From the NCBI RefSeq assembly GCF_900101105.1, contig NZ_FNGA01000005.1:248001-312000 (forward strand): a DNA stretch of 64,000 bases, written 5' to 3'. The translations under genes and the position numbers were made by a program. How positions within the stretch are numbered: position 1 is the stretch's first letter; each line of letters opens with the position of its first letter. This stretch comes from Maridesulfovibrio ferrireducens. Lineage in GTDB: Bacteria > Desulfobacterota > Desulfovibrionia > Desulfovibrionales > Desulfovibrionaceae. Positions 45,625-57,600 of this stretch are shown piece after piece. The notes beneath the pieces were generated by a model, which did no database searches, was not told where the DNA came from, and saw only the letters and a list, made by a program, of their open reading frames with translations.

Positions 45625-48297
45625 ATGTTTTTTCTTGGCTCGATCTCACTACTACTTTTCATTGTATTCATTTCTGTTGCAATATATTATTATTATAAAC
45701 GAAAAAAATTTACACGTGAACGCTTTGCATTCGCTGTTTTTTTTGCATCTTCAGCTACAGTTACACTCATAATACAAACTTTTTTTGGCTATAACCCATA
45801 TGTTACAATTATCGGTATAATAAACGTTATTTTTAATGCTAACATTCAACCACAACAAGCTGGGTTATCAGATAATATTCTAGCGATTCTTACTCTTTTT
45901 ATATTCCTTTATTATATGAATTCTTTCTACAAGAACTGGAATGGCTTAATCTCTGAAAAACAATACGAAAATGAAATAATCAATGGCAACCAACCAATAC
46001 CCTTCGCGTTTGCTTTTGAAGGACTATCTGAACTTCATCGCATGAAAGCAAAACTACCTCCGTCACCTGCTTACGAAAAAAAACAATCAGAAAAATATAC
46101 AGCAGAACTATTACAAAATGTCGACAATTGCTCTTGGAATAACCAGGCAAGTTCACTAATTAAACTTAAATATCCTAGCTTATCTGTTACCGAAGACGAT
46201 TGGCACGATAGAATTTCCTGTTGGATAGGTGAAGATAAAAAAATAGGTTTTCCTGTTGTCATATTCTGCCCTCAAAATACCCCCAGCAAAGAAAACATTT
46301 TAAGTCTAGTTAGCGACATAAAAAAGGACTATTTAAAGGATGAAGCAAGAAATATTGAATTGCTCATTATTACTCCAACTGGACCAAAACCAGCAATAGA
46401 AAAAGCTGAAGGCGTAACGATACAGAGCTTCGTAGAAGAAGATTTATTAAAAAATTTAGTCGATTTTTCAGACTATATTGCTGACATAAAAAAACAAGTT
46501 GAAAAAAATAAACTTCCAGATAGTGATCTCACTTTGAGAGACATCTATGTCGAATCTCAGGTGAAGGATTCTGACCAGAAAGACATAGAAATTACTCTTG
46601 AAAAACATCTTGAACAGTGGATCAATTCCCCTAGTCGCCAACAAATAGCGCTATTAGGAGAATATGGACAAGGAAAAAGCACAGGCTCTCTAATGTTTAC
46701 ATATAATTTATTATGCACAAAGAACATCAGAAGCAACCGAATACCTGTTTTTATAGACTTAAGAGGTAAGAATCCATCCAGCTTAGAACCTGAGCAACTA
46801 TTAGCAGTATGGGCTGCCAAGTATAACATCAACCCTAAAGCAATGTTCACCTTACTTGTTGCTGGCAGACTGTCTATAATTTTTGAAGGATTTGACGAAA
46901 TGCAAGGAGTCGCCGACCAAGAGTCCAGAATTGCACATTTCGCTTCTCTATGGAAGTTTTCCCAACAAAATTCTAAGATTATGATTACTGGAAGACCCAA
47001 CTTTTTCCTTGATGATGAAGAAATGAAACAAGCGTTAGGTATTAACAAATCTCAAGGTATTGGGCCATCATGCAAAGCTATATACCTTCAACCTTTTAAT
47101 AATGAACAGATTCTAAGCAGTCTAAGACACAGTGACAAATCGACTCAACAAGAAATAATATCTCTATGTAAAACAAACAATTCTTTCAAAGATCTGGCGT
47201 CCCGCCCATCACTATTATATATCATTAGCATCCTGTGGAATTCAGGAAAAATGAAAAAATACCGTAACACTAGCGAGCTAAATTCTGCGTTGGTAATGTC
47301 TAACTTCATTGATCATTGCTGCAACAGACAAACAGAGAAACAGGACAAAAAGAAGGCTTCTTCATTAAAATTCATGAATCTTAGCGAAAATGAAATAAAA
47401 TACTTCATGGACGGAATAGCTGTTCACATGATGCATTCGAGCAGACAAAACCAAATACGAGGTAATGATTTTAAAAAAATAGTCCAACAATTATATTCCC
47501 TTATACCAGATAAAGCCTCTTCCCCAAAAGTTATGCTTGAAAATCCTCAAAAAACTCTGAAAGAAAGACTACAAGACAATCCTGAAGCAACGGATATCGT
47601 CTATACCAACGTCAGAAGTTATGGATTGTTAGTCAGAGATTTAAGCACTAACGACAGTTTTAAATTTCCCCACAAATCCTTTTTAGAATACCTGTATGCA
47701 GAATATATTGCCAACCAAATCATAAATTATAACTTTATAAAACGTAACGCAATAAACATGGCGATTTCCGACACAAAATCTTCAACGGGAAAGTATTATA
47801 ATGTTGAAAGAGTTAATCCAGAAGCTCTCAATTTTGCGGGTGAAATTGTTGCAAACCATTTTACAGAGACCCCCCGCAACAACCAAAATATAAAAAACCG
47901 AAAAGGCATTATTATTTTTTTTAATGATTTAATATTTACTCCAAAAAGACTTCCATTTTTTCCAATTCCGAAAAAGATGGTTTCTCAATGCATGCAAAAT
48001 TATTTAGCAATTACCGTTGCATCAAACGCTTCGTACGGAATAATGGAGAGGGCCAGCAGGGATCTCTTCGTAGGTTATTTTTCTCCCATACTAAAAAAAT
48101 ATAACCTCCAAACGAGAGCAGCTGTAGCATATAAGACTCTTATTTATTTAACTAAAAACAAAAAAGAAGTTGATTCTGCCATAGGATCAAAGTATGGGGA
48201 CAAGTTTATAGTTGGTCTCTCCGAAATGCTGGATATAGAATGCAACTTCACATCCCCTAATAATTTAGAAAAAACACATACTGATTCTTCGACTTAG
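45625..48297 (+). CDS. membrane-anchored NACHT-type STAND NTPase, candidate defence protein
   Basis: About 890 residues from the ATG at 45625 (GGAG seven bases before it; a TTG at 45586 is open upstream). Two or three N-terminal membrane segments ('FFLGSISLLLFIVFISVAIY' and about 65-105) anchor it. A middle region of about 170 residues has no clear family, possibly a nuclease-like or sensing domain. The NACHT NTPase follows with Walker A 'GEYGQGKST', Walker B 'LSIIFEGFDEM', sensor-like 'KIMITGRPNFF' and the NACHT-winged-helix 'FPHKSFLEYLYAEYIA'. The C-terminus lacks obvious repeats. Base composition is far more AT-rich than neighbours, pointing to transfer. Bacterial NACHT proteins act in anti-phage defence. 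Confidence 0.8.
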   Translation: MFFLGSISLLLFIVFISVAIYYYYKRKKFTRERFAFAVFFASSATVTLIIQTFFGYNPYVTIIGIINVIFNANIQPQQAGLSDNILAILTLFIFLYYMNSFYKNWNGLISEKQYENEIINGNQPIPFAFAFEGLSELHRMKAKLPPSPAYEKKQSEKYTAELLQNVDNCSWNNQASSLIKLKYPSLSVTEDDWHDRISCWIGEDKKIGFPVVIFCPQNTPSKENILSLVSDIKKDYLKDEARNIELLIITPTGPKPAIEKAEGVTIQSFVEEDLLKNLVDFSDYIADIKKQVEKNKLPDSDLTLRDIYVESQVKDSDQKDIEITLEKHLEQWINSPSRQQIALLGEYGQGKSTGSLMFTYNLLCTKNIRSNRIPVFIDLRGKNPSSLEPEQLLAVWAAKYNINPKAMFTLLVAGRLSIIFEGFDEMQGVADQESRIAHFASLWKFSQQNSKIMITGRPNFFLDDEEMKQALGINKSQGIGPSCKAIYLQPFNNEQILSSLRHSDKSTQQEIISLCKTNNSFKDLASRPSLLYIISILWNSGKMKKYRNTSELNSALVMSNFIDHCCNRQTEKQDKKKASSLKFMNLSENEIKYFMDGIAVHMMHSSRQNQIRGNDFKKIVQQLYSLIPDKASSPKVMLENPQKTLKERLQDNPEATDIVYTNVRSYGLLVRDLSTNDSFKFPHKSFLEYLYAEYIANQIINYNFIKRNAINMAISDTKSSTGKYYNVERVNPEALNFAGEIVANHFTETPRNNQNIKNRKGIIIFFNDLIFTPKRLPFFPIPKKMVSQCMQNYLAITVASNASYGIMERASRDLFVGYFSPILKKYNLQTRAAVAYKTLIYLTKNKKEVDSAIGSKYGDKFIVGLSEMLDIECNFTSPNNLEKTHTDSST

Positions 48298-48720
48298 CAC
48301 ACATAATTTAAGTATAAACATTTAGTTTGTTAAACCCTTAAATCAAGAAATACCAAATGTATCTCTACTGCTATAAAACAAATTTATCCACAGCCCCCCC
48401 TCTATATCAAAACTTACCACTTTATCATTCTATTATTTATAATCTCCCTCATTGCCCTGACAACCTCCTCAACTCCCTCAACGCACCATCCAATCCGCTC
48501 TGCAAGTCCCGGCAACCCTGCACATCCTTTTCCATCTCGGCTACCCTTTGCCCCTGTTCGGCTATTCTCTGATCTTGCTGCTTCAACTTTGTTCCTGTGC
48601 TTCTACAGATGGCTGTCTATATCGCTAGTGATGGTATTCAATTCGATTTCGGCATATTCCAGCAAGTTCTTGCAATATAACTAGCTAGCTAACTGCCCCT
48701 TTGTCTGATGTAGACCCTAC
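48298..48720 (-). pseudogene. intergenic stretch with a decayed coiled-coil gene fragment
   Basis: On the minus strand a reading frame from about 48605 to 48457 encodes a Gln/Glu-rich coiled-coil-like segment ('QQDQRIAEQGQRVAEMEKD') ending in a stop, and a second frame just upstream gives 'LEYAEIELNTITSDIDSHL' before a stop. Read together they look like one frameshifted gene end. The parent family is not recognised. The remaining bases show nothing. Confidence 0.3.
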
Positions 48721-48825
48721 AAAACACCACGCACAAAAAAAGGGTTTACAGTCGTTAAACTGTAAACCCTTGATTTATCTGGTACCGAGAGAGAGAATTG
48801 AACTCTCATGGTATCACTACCGGCG
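48721..48825 (-). repeat. att-like direct repeat, copy 1: tRNA-Leu 3' fragment plus its terminator
   Basis: 105 bp, about 93% identical to 60613-60717. On the minus strand it reads as the variable arm, T-arm (GAGAG-TTCAATT-CTCTC) and acceptor 3' strand ending in CCA of a class II tRNA (48780-48825), followed by a terminator GGGTTTACAGT / ACTGTAAACCC with T7. No 5' half of the tRNA is present. On its right flank the sequence switches abruptly to integrase coding DNA, as expected at an island junction. Confidence 0.85.
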
Positions 48826-49424
48826 AAAAAAGGAACCCGCGAAAAGGCAGAGAAAGGTAAAGGCATTACTTTTGATGAAATATGGACACAATTCTATCGG
48901 CCACAAGCAGAATCCAATAAATCTGCAAAATCATGGAAAAGAGAAGAAAGCCTCTACCGCATATGGATTTCACCGGCCATAGGCGAATGCCCTTTTGCCA
49001 ACGTTTCAGCCCCTGACCTTGAAAGAATAAAATCCAATATGGCAGAAAAAAGATCTCAGCCCACGCTCAATACAATATGCGTTGGCTACTGTGCGACAGG
49101 TATATAATGTTGCCAAGAAGCAAGACATCTTTAAAGGCGATAATCCGGTCAAAAAAATAAAAATGCCTAAAATGGATAACCGGCGAACAAGATTTTTGTC
49201 AGAAGATGAAGCTGAACAGCTACTTGAAATACTAAAAGACAAACATGCTCTACTATACATTATCGCGCTTGTTTCTCTATATGGCGGCCTGCGGGCAGGA
49301 GAGATTATCAACCGAGAGTGGAAGGATCTGAACTTTGCTGAAAGCATGATCCTGATCCGAGACTCAAAAAATGGTCTTTCACGTCATGCATTTATGACAA
49401 AGCAGGTAAAAAAAGAACTTCGAG
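48826..49424 (+). pseudogene. tyrosine integrase, truncated and frameshifted
   Basis: Reading starts directly at the tRNA repeat edge, so the N-terminal coding part is missing. The first frame (to about 49078) carries the SAM-like N-terminal domain ('SWKREESLYRIW'), then a one-base shift near 49078 moves reading to the frame with 'ATVRQVYNVAKKQ' and the catalytic-domain start 'LVSLYGGLRAGEIINREWKD' with the first catalytic Arg. The C-terminal catalytic residues are gone; the frame runs on into HigB sequence. The protein cannot be an active recombinase. Confidence 0.85.
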
Positions 49425-49618
49425 AACTCAAAATCCAGCTTTCGGTCATTGATACGGCTCAGGAAGTGGAGGACGTGGACCTTCCCGGATTCCGGCTGCA
49501 CAAGCTCAAAGGAAGCCGTGCGGACCTATGGTCCATAACCGTCAATGGTAATTGGCGGCTGACCTTTGAATTCCGAGACGGAAACAGTTACATCTTAAAC
49601 TACGAGGATTATCATTAA
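49425..49618 (+). pseudogene. HigB-type toxin 3' part fused in frame to integrase remnant
   Basis: The last ~64 codons of the frame that starts at 49082 match the C-terminal two thirds of HigB/RelE-like toxins: 'DTAQEVEDVDLPGFRLHKLK', 'WSITVNGNWRLTFEF' and the terminal 'YEDYH'. The HigB N-terminus and its own start are missing; the integrase frame continues into it without a stop. Whether the chimera is translated or toxic is unknown. Stop overlaps the antitoxin start (TAATG). Confidence 0.8.
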
Positions 49619-49915
49619 TGACTATGTACAATCCCCCCCACCCCGGTGAGCTTATTAGCTCCGTGTATATGGAAGAGTACGCTCTCAGTTGCCGCAAGCT
49701 TGCAAAGAAGCTCGGTGTCGCACCCTCTCCTCGCACGCGTCCTGAACGGCAAGAGTGCGGTATCGCCTGAAATGTCCCTGCGCCTTTCAAAGGTTCTCGG
49801 CCGTACTCCTGAAAGCTGGCTGACTATGCAGGCCAATTATGACCTTGGCAAGATTCGCAGCAAGGTTGATTTGTCCGGAGTTACTCCTGTTGGGACGGAT
49901 TGTCCGGTAGTGTAG
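49618..49915 (+). pseudogene. HigA-type antitoxin with a frameshift
   Basis: From ATG 49618 the frame gives the HigA N-terminus 'NPPHPGELISSVYMEEYALS' and the HTH start 'CRKLAKKLGVAPS', then leaves the family near 49735 and stops after about 50 codons. The shifted frame carries the remainder, 'LARVLNGKSAVSPEMSLRLS' and 'VLGRTPESWLTMQANYDL', to the stop at 49915. A single-base change in a CT-rich run (CACCCTCTCCTCGC) explains this. Probably inactive unless translational frameshifting occurs. Confidence 0.82.
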
Positions 49916-49972
49916 GTGACTGAACTTTTGTTATCAGCAGGCCGTCGATTTAACTCCTATCGCTTACTCCAT

Positions 49973-50022
49973 AAAAGCAAAAGCCCCGCAATGTGTTAAC
50001 ACATTGCGGGGCTTTTGCTTTT
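49973..50022. terminator. bidirectional terminator, 23-bp perfect stem
   Basis: AAAAGCAAAAGCCCCGCAAT... pairs with its exact complement over 23 bp around a TTAA loop, with A-tract on the left and T-tract on the right. It separates the toxin-antitoxin debris from the biosynthetic operon. The rest of the 360-bp gap (49916-50275) is AT-rich and should hold the operon promoter; none can be singled out. Confidence 0.9.
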
Positions 50023-50275
50023 AGAACAAACAGGTCAAGACATTCAACAGATACGTACCTATTTTTCTTATTTCTTCAAAATAGTTTTCTTTATGATTGT
50101 TTTTTTGTTAACTATTTTTTGCTTATTGTTGAATCAAAGGTACGGAAGTATTGATATCATCACGACATAAAAGCCGAGAAAAGACGTGCACTGGCTAATC
50201 GTAAGTGCCTCTAAAAATATGATGATAAAATCAACGGCACAATTTTTAAAACAATAGAAAAGAATTAACGAAGAT

Positions 50276-51679
50276 ATGAGAAATATTACAACCATCTTAG
50301 TTATCGCGGCCGGAACATTCCTAGTTAATCTGGACGCCAGCATCGTTAATATAGCACTTCCCACACTCTGCACAGATTTAAGGGCCAGCACACAGGATGT
50401 CGCGTGGGTCGTGCTGATTTATTTGTGCGCACTGGGAAGCCTGCTTCTTTTTTCAGGAAAACTTGGAGATGCACTGGGCTCAAAACGAGTTTTTATCACG
50501 GGTTTTTTAATTTTTTCCGTGGGTTCTCTTATCTGTGCTTTTGCTCACCAGATTCACATGATGTATCTAGGCCGACTGGTTCAGGGAATCGGTGCGGCAT
50601 GTATTATGGCTAATTTTGGCGCAATTCTACTCCAGAACTTACCTTCAGATTACATAGGCAGAGCTTTCGGCCTTAATACGGTTCTCGGAGGTATCGGGTA
50701 TGCCATGGGTGCGCCTCTGGGCGGCTGGCTGATTCATTCTTTCGGCTGGCGATGGATCTTTTTAATCAATATTCCTGTAGGAATTGTCGCGATTATCGCC
50801 TCAATGATATATCTAAAAAAAGATCCGGCAAGAAAATCAGAGCCGGAATGCTTTGACCTGCAAGGCCTCTTCCTAAGTATTATAGCTGTAACTCTTTTTC
50901 TGCTGATCCTGACCCGGGGATTCGGTGAAAATATTTTTTCAGCAACATATGCCGTTGCTGTTATTATTTTCTTAGCGTGCACAATGGCATTTATCCGGCA
51001 GGAGCTTAAAACTAAACACCCTCTCCTTGAAATACCTCTGTTTCTAAAAAAAGGCATACTTGCATGTATTGCCGCCAACATGGGCTTTGTGATTGTCCTT
51101 TCCGGCTTAAACTTCCTTTTCCCTTTTTATTTCATGGAAGTGCTGCAAATGGGGGTAGGCAGAACAGGCTTTTTCCTCATGTTCTTCCCGGTGGTGTCCA
51201 TCGCGGTAAGCCCTCTTGCCGGCTATCTGGCAGACAGATTAGGTCCTAAGGTGATTGAGGTCAGGGCCTCAGCGCTGGCAGTACTTACCACCGCCAGTTT
51301 TTATTTTTTCTCACCCGATATTTCAAGTGCAATGATCATTATCATTTTTATCGGATTCGGTATCGCTCTTGCCATGTTTTTCACAGCAAATATAACCCTT
51401 TTCATGAGCAATGCCCCGGCTGACAGAGCCGGAATGTTCACTGCGGTAGCATCTTCGGGCACAACCATCGGAGCGGCTCTGGGTGTAAGTATTTTTGGAA
51501 ATTTTCTGGAAACCAGTAATGGATCTGACATTTTAAGCCGTGCCTTACAGATTGATTCCGGTTTCCACTATGCAGTTTTTCTGGCTACAGCCTTTGCCCT
51601 GATAGCGTTCGGGGCTTCCATGATATCAAAATCAGGGCAGCCCTCACTGCCTGAAGAGGAACAGAATTATGAAAAATGA
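50276..51679 (+). CDS. MFS drug/metabolite exporter (DHA2, 14-segment type)
   Basis: 467 residues of the DHA2/EmrB family: N-terminal 'FLVNLDASIVNIALPTL' motif D1, 'GKLGDALGSKRVF' motif A, 'GRLVQGIGAACIMANFGAIL' and motif C region 'GGIGYAMGAPLGGWLI'. About 14 membrane segments are visible. Directly upstream of and overlapping the NRPS gene by 11 bp, so it is likely the exporter for the NRPS product or a self-resistance pump. Confidence 0.9.
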   Translation: MRNITTILVIAAGTFLVNLDASIVNIALPTLCTDLRASTQDVAWVVLIYLCALGSLLLFSGKLGDALGSKRVFITGFLIFSVGSLICAFAHQIHMMYLGRLVQGIGAACIMANFGAILLQNLPSDYIGRAFGLNTVLGGIGYAMGAPLGGWLIHSFGWRWIFLINIPVGIVAIIASMIYLKKDPARKSEPECFDLQGLFLSIIAVTLFLLILTRGFGENIFSATYAVAVIIFLACTMAFIRQELKTKHPLLEIPLFLKKGILACIAANMGFVIVLSGLNFLFPFYFMEVLQMGVGRTGFFLMFFPVVSIAVSPLAGYLADRLGPKVIEVRASALAVLTTASFYFFSPDISSAMIIIIFIGFGIALAMFFTANITLFMSNAPADRAGMFTAVASSGTTIGAALGVSIFGNFLETSNGSDILSRALQIDSGFHYAVFLATAFALIAFGASMISKSGQPSLPEEEQNYEK

Positions 51680-54600
51680 AAAATCAGAACATAAACTATA
51701 TGACCTGTCACATCCTCAAAAAAGAATCTGGTATTCTGAAAAGACATATCCCGGAGTAGGTGCCGCCAACCTAGTTTTCCTTGTAAAGTTTGATTTCAAA
51801 GCCGACAATACTATACTGGAATCCGCCATAAATGCGGTAATCAATGCCCATCAAGGGATAAGAATGCGGATAACGGAGCTAACCGAACAGGAAACGGTAA
51901 AACCCTGTCAGTACATTGAACCCCATAGCGATAAACTGTTTGATGTATATGACTTCCATGTTCCCGGCGGTACTGCAAAGCTTAAAAACTGGTCAGTTGA
52001 CCAGACTTCCCAGCCCTTTGAATTTTTAGATTCCGATCTGTTCTATTTTGCTCTGCTGCGTCATGACGACGGAAAAAGCGGCTATTACATGAAGCTTCAC
52101 CATATAGTCTCAGACGGCGGCACTGTGCTGTTATTTCTCAGAGACATCAAAAATACCTATTTTCGATTTTTGGAAGGAAAAGCCGCTGATTTTTCAATGA
52201 CCAACTCCTATATTGATTTTTTAAATTATGAACAAAAATATTTGAATTCAGCCAGATACAATGAAGATAAATTGTACTGGGAAGAAGAGATGCTGCCCTT
52301 ACCCGAGGAAATTAATCTATCAGGATCACGTTCTACCGATGGTTCCATGGCAGCAGATAAAAAGATATTGGCCTTCGACAACGGGCTGAGAGACGGTATG
52401 CGTAAATGGGCAAAAGAAAATAAAACTTCTGTTTTTAAACTCGTTTATACAGCGGTTTCTATCTACACAAGTCGCATTACAGGCATAGATGATTTTGTAC
52501 TGCCCACCTTCAATCACAACCGTTCCATAAAGAAACAGTATGAAATGGCAGGGATGTTTATCAGCACCATCCCCGTTAGAATTCGAATGAAGGGAGATGA
52601 TATTTTTGGATCACTGGTCAAAACCGTCGGCGACCAGATGAATTACCTTATTAAGGAACGGCAGAAATACCCTTTTGATGAATTGGCTGTAAATCTGAGG
52701 GATAAGTCTGGAATTGACCCGTCCTTTTTTATGAATGTTTCGGTAATAGGACATCAGGACGTGCTTTTTGAAGACATGGGTTTTGAGCATATTCAGCCTC
52801 CTTATGAAGCCGGCGGCCTTTCCATCCACGTTAATCCGCAAAACAAAGATCTTCTCGGAATTTTAGAGCTGGAATTCGACTATAAAAATGCTTTGTATTC
52901 GGAAGCATCCATTGAGACAATTTTTAAGGGAATATGCAATATTATTTCTGCCGGAATTAAGCATCCTGAACAGAAAATTAAAGATCTGCCTATTATCGAC
53001 AAGGCTCAAATAAATCAGGTCATACATGAGTTTAACGCTACAGAAGAAGCTTATAACCTTGAAACTACCCTTGTTCACATGTTTGACAAACAGGTGGAGA
53101 GCTATGGCGACTCACCTGCTCTCGTTCTCGGTGATGAAAAACTTACCTATAATGAGCTTGCAAGTAAGGCTGATTCTCTTGCCTTTAAGTTACATGAAGC
53201 GGGAGTTGGACCGGAAACCATTGTGGGGCTCATTGCAGGAAGGCGCGTAGAAAGTATCATCGCCATGCTTGCCATATTAAAGGCTGGCGGGGTCTATCTT
53301 CCCATTGATCCCAAATATCCCGAAGACCGTATTCTCTACATTCTTAAAGATTCTGGGGCAAAGCTCCTTCTGGCTCATTGCGATGAAGTTCCAAGTTCTT
53401 ATACCGACAATTATTTTGATCTTTCAGATAGTTCTCTTTTCACTGCGAAGGCTGAAAAACTACCCATACGGACAGATTCCAAAAATGCAGCCTATATAAT
53501 CTACACATCCGGTTCAACGGGACGCCCCAAAGGGGTTGTCATTGAACACAGGAGTGTTGTGAATCTTGTTAACTGGCACAGCCGGGCCTATGGCATAACA
53601 GCCGGAGTTAAAACCGCCGAGTATGCTTCTTTCAGCTTTGACGCTTCGGTCTCCCAGATATTTTCTCCCTTACTAAACGGCGCCGAGCTTCATCTTATTT
53701 CCGAAGATATCAGACTCAATCCCGTAAAAATAAATGAGTATCTTGAGGAAAATCAGATTATTTATATCGATCTTCCCACCCCCATGTGTGAACAGTTCCT
53801 TGAAATGTGCGATAATAATTCTCTCAAGGTGATGACCACAGGCGGGGAAAAACTAAAGAAATACAGCCTGCCTAAATTCCGGCTGGTTGATGAATACGGT
53901 CCCACGGAAAACACGGTAATATCCACACATATCCATCTGGACAAAAAATGGATTAAATCTCCCATTGGGAAGCCTGTTCCCAACACCCGTGCATATATTC
54001 TTGATCGGTATAAAAATCCTCAGCCCCTTGGTGTGGCTGGAGAACTTTATCTCGCCGGAGCTGGTCTTGCCAGAGGATATCTGAACCGGCCCGAGCTTAC
54101 CCTTGAAAAGTTTGTGGCTGATCCTTTTTTCCCCGGGCAGAAAATGTACCGGACAGGAGATCTCGCAAAATGGCTTCCCGACGGCAATATAGATTTTCTG
54201 GGCCGGATCGATTTTCAGGTGAAGATCAGAGGATACCGGATAGAGCTTGAAGAGATTGAAGCACGAATAGTAAAGCTGCCTCATGTCACAAATGCTGTGG
54301 TCGATGTCAGAGAGGATAATACTGGATCACCCTTTTTATGTGCATGGGTTGAAACATCGCAAGAAAACGGGGTTTCAGACATACAGGCCAGCTTGAAAGC
54401 AGATATGCCGGACTATATGGTTCCTGCCTTTATTACCGCCATTGATACTCTTCCTATGAACAGTTCGGGGAAAGTAGACCGGAGAGCGTTGCCGGAACCC
54501 GATCTTGAATCCCAAAGACAGACCGAATATGAACCTCCCAAAACCGAGACAGAAAAAAAACTTGCTCTTATCTGGGAAAAAATCCTGGGCCTAAAGAAAA

Positions 54601-57600
54601 TCAGTGCCAATGATAGTTTTCTATCTCTGGGCGGCCACTCATTGAAAGCTTTGACCATGCAATACCGGATACAAAAAGTTTTCAAGATCAACCTTCCCAT
54701 ATCAGAAATTTTTAAACTGCAAACATTGAGAAGAACTGCCGCCTTTATTGAACAGTTGAAAGACAGCAAAGAAGACGAAATAAAATCAGTACCTGTCCGT
54801 AGTTTTTATCCGGTAACGTCTGCCCAGAAAAGACTCTACCTGATTCACCAGATGGGAAATGTAGACACGGCATACAACATCCCCCTTGTCATGAGAATAC
54901 AGGGCCCTCTGGATCATGTGAAACTGGGAGCCGCCATTGATGAACTTGTTTTGCGCCATGAAATACTGCGCACAGGTTTTAAACTGGAAAATGGAATTCC
55001 GGTGCTGAAAGTTCATCAGGAAGTCACTCCTAAAAGGGTTTTTGCTGAAACTTCTCCCAATCATGTGCAGGCTCAGATAAAAGATTTTGTAAAACCGTTT
55101 GATCTGGAAAATGCTCCTCTGTTCAGGACAGCATTGTTCAGGGAATCTGCTAACAGCCATGTATTTGTTTTTGATGTTCACCATATCATTATGGATGGAC
55201 TTTCTGTTTCCATTCTTATGAAGGAATTATGGGATATTTACGGCGGCAACGAACTGCCTGCCCTCGAATTCAGCTATAAAGATTTTTCAGTATGGCAGCA
55301 GGAAACCAACGTAGGTGGTAGATTACCGAAACAGCAGGCGTATTGGCTGGATGTTTTTAAAGGGTTTAGCCAGACCATGGAATTTGAAGCTGACCATGTG
55401 CGAAAAGCTTCTATGGATTACAGCGGAGGCCGCCTGCTCTTTGACGTACCCGAAACCGTCAAAAACAGGTTAGCAAAAGTCGCTGAGAAATCAGGGGTTA
55501 CTCTGTTTACAACCATGCTCGCGGCCTACGGAATATTTTTAATGCGTCATACCTCCTGCACAGATCTTGTTGTGGGAATTCCATCATCAGGCCGTACCAT
55601 CCCGGAAGTGGAAAATATGCTGGGCATGTTTGTCGGTACTATGCCGTTAAGGTTGTTCCCCGATAAAAACACCCCGATAAAAAATTACCTTTCCTCAGTA
55701 AACCAGACGGTCATGGGAGCTTTGGATAATCAGGATTACCCTCTGGAAGACCTTGTTGAACAGCTTGGCGTAAAAAGGGAACCCGGAAGGACTCCACTGC
55801 TTGATGTCCTTTTTACTCTCAGAGAAATGCCTTCGACCATGAAAGCGGGAGAACTTTCAATTTCGCCTGTGGATTATGATCCGGGAGTTTCCAAGTTTGA
55901 TCAGACCTTTGAAGCCATCATTCATGAAGAAGGCATTCAGCTAAAAATTGAATATAAAAAGGCTTTGTTTGACGAAGAGACCGTGCTTGGCTGGGGAGAT
56001 CAGTATATTCAGCTTTTAGAGCAAATCTGTGAACACCCTGATAAAACGGTTGGTGAATATGATATAATTCTGCCTCGGGAACGAAAATTTCTTCTAGAAA
56101 AATTCAATGATACCAGCGTCCCATGTCCTAATCAAACTGTGACTGATTGTTTTTGCCAGCAGGCCAAGAGAACACCAGACGCGGTTGCTATTAAACAAGA
56201 AGACAGGACCATTTCATTCAGCGAACTAGACAGCCTGACCAATCGGCTTGCCAATAGACTTAGGGCCGAGGGCGTAAGTTCAGGGCAGGTTGTAGGGGTA
56301 GTAGGTTCGGCTTCCATTGAATTTATTGTAGGTATTTTGGGAATTCTGAAAGCTGGGGGAGCATATGTGCCGGTTGATATCGGCTACCCAGCTGAGAGAA
56401 TAAATTTTATGATGAAGGAGGCGGATGTCCGCCTTGTTTTGACCACTTCAGGCAATGATCAGGCTCAAAAACTGGCCCCGTCTTTAACCTGTCTGAAACT
56501 TGAAGATGAACAAACGTATTCGGATAATGACCTCATGCCGGATTCCGGCAGCAATCCATCTGACCCCATTTACATCATTTATACATCCGGCTCCACGGGG
56601 AAACCGAAAGGTGTAATGGTAACCCATAAAGGGGTTCTTAATTATCTGCTGTGGGTAAAAAGCTGTTTACTTCAGGATCAGGTCTTTGACGTTCCGCTTT
56701 ATTCTTCACTTTCATTTGACCTTGTTGTCACCTCAGTGTTCCTTCCTCTTTTGACCGGTTCCCGCATGGTTATTTATCCGGGAGAGGATAAAAGCGGATT
56801 GGTAGAGAAAATTATCCGGGAAAATGAAGTCGATGTATTGAAAATGACTCCAAGCCATCTGGCACTTCTTGAGATGGTTGATTGTCAGAGCACCCGTGTG
56901 AAAAAGCTGATTGTAGGCGGGGAGAATCTGAGCACAGATTTATGCCGCCGGGTTCTTGCAAAATTCCCGCAGGGGCTTTCAATCGTAAATGAATACGGCC
57001 CAACAGAAGCTTCCGTGGCCTGTTCATGGCATGCTTTCAATCCGGCAACAGACAGAGGGGGAGCCGTTCCCATCGGAATCCCTGCCGACAATGCTCGGTT
57101 GTATATACTTGACGAAGACCTGCGCCTCGTTCCACGAGGAGCTGTGGGTGAATTATACATAGCTGGTGACGGGCTGGCTGATTGTTATGTCAATCGGCAA
57201 GATCTCACCGATCTGGCATTTTTGCCTGATCCATTTATTTCCGGCGAAAGGATGTACAAAACAGGAGACCTTGTTCGTATGTCTGTTCAGGGGCGGATTG
57301 TTTATCTGGGCAGAAAAGATCATCAGGTAAAAATCAGAGGATACAGAATTGAAACCTCTGAAATAGAAAATGTACTGGGCAGATATCCATCTGTGAAGGA
57401 TACTTATGTGCTTGCCGTGGCCGGTGATAATTTAGAAGATTCATTTTTATGCGGCTATTATACCGGGCCTCAGGAAATAGCTCCGGCCGAGTTGAAAGAC
57501 TTTCTACTCCAAGAACTGCCTGGCTATATGGTACCTTCCCACTTAATTTATTTGGATAATATACCAGTAACAGCCAACGGCAAAGTCGATCGCCGCGCAC

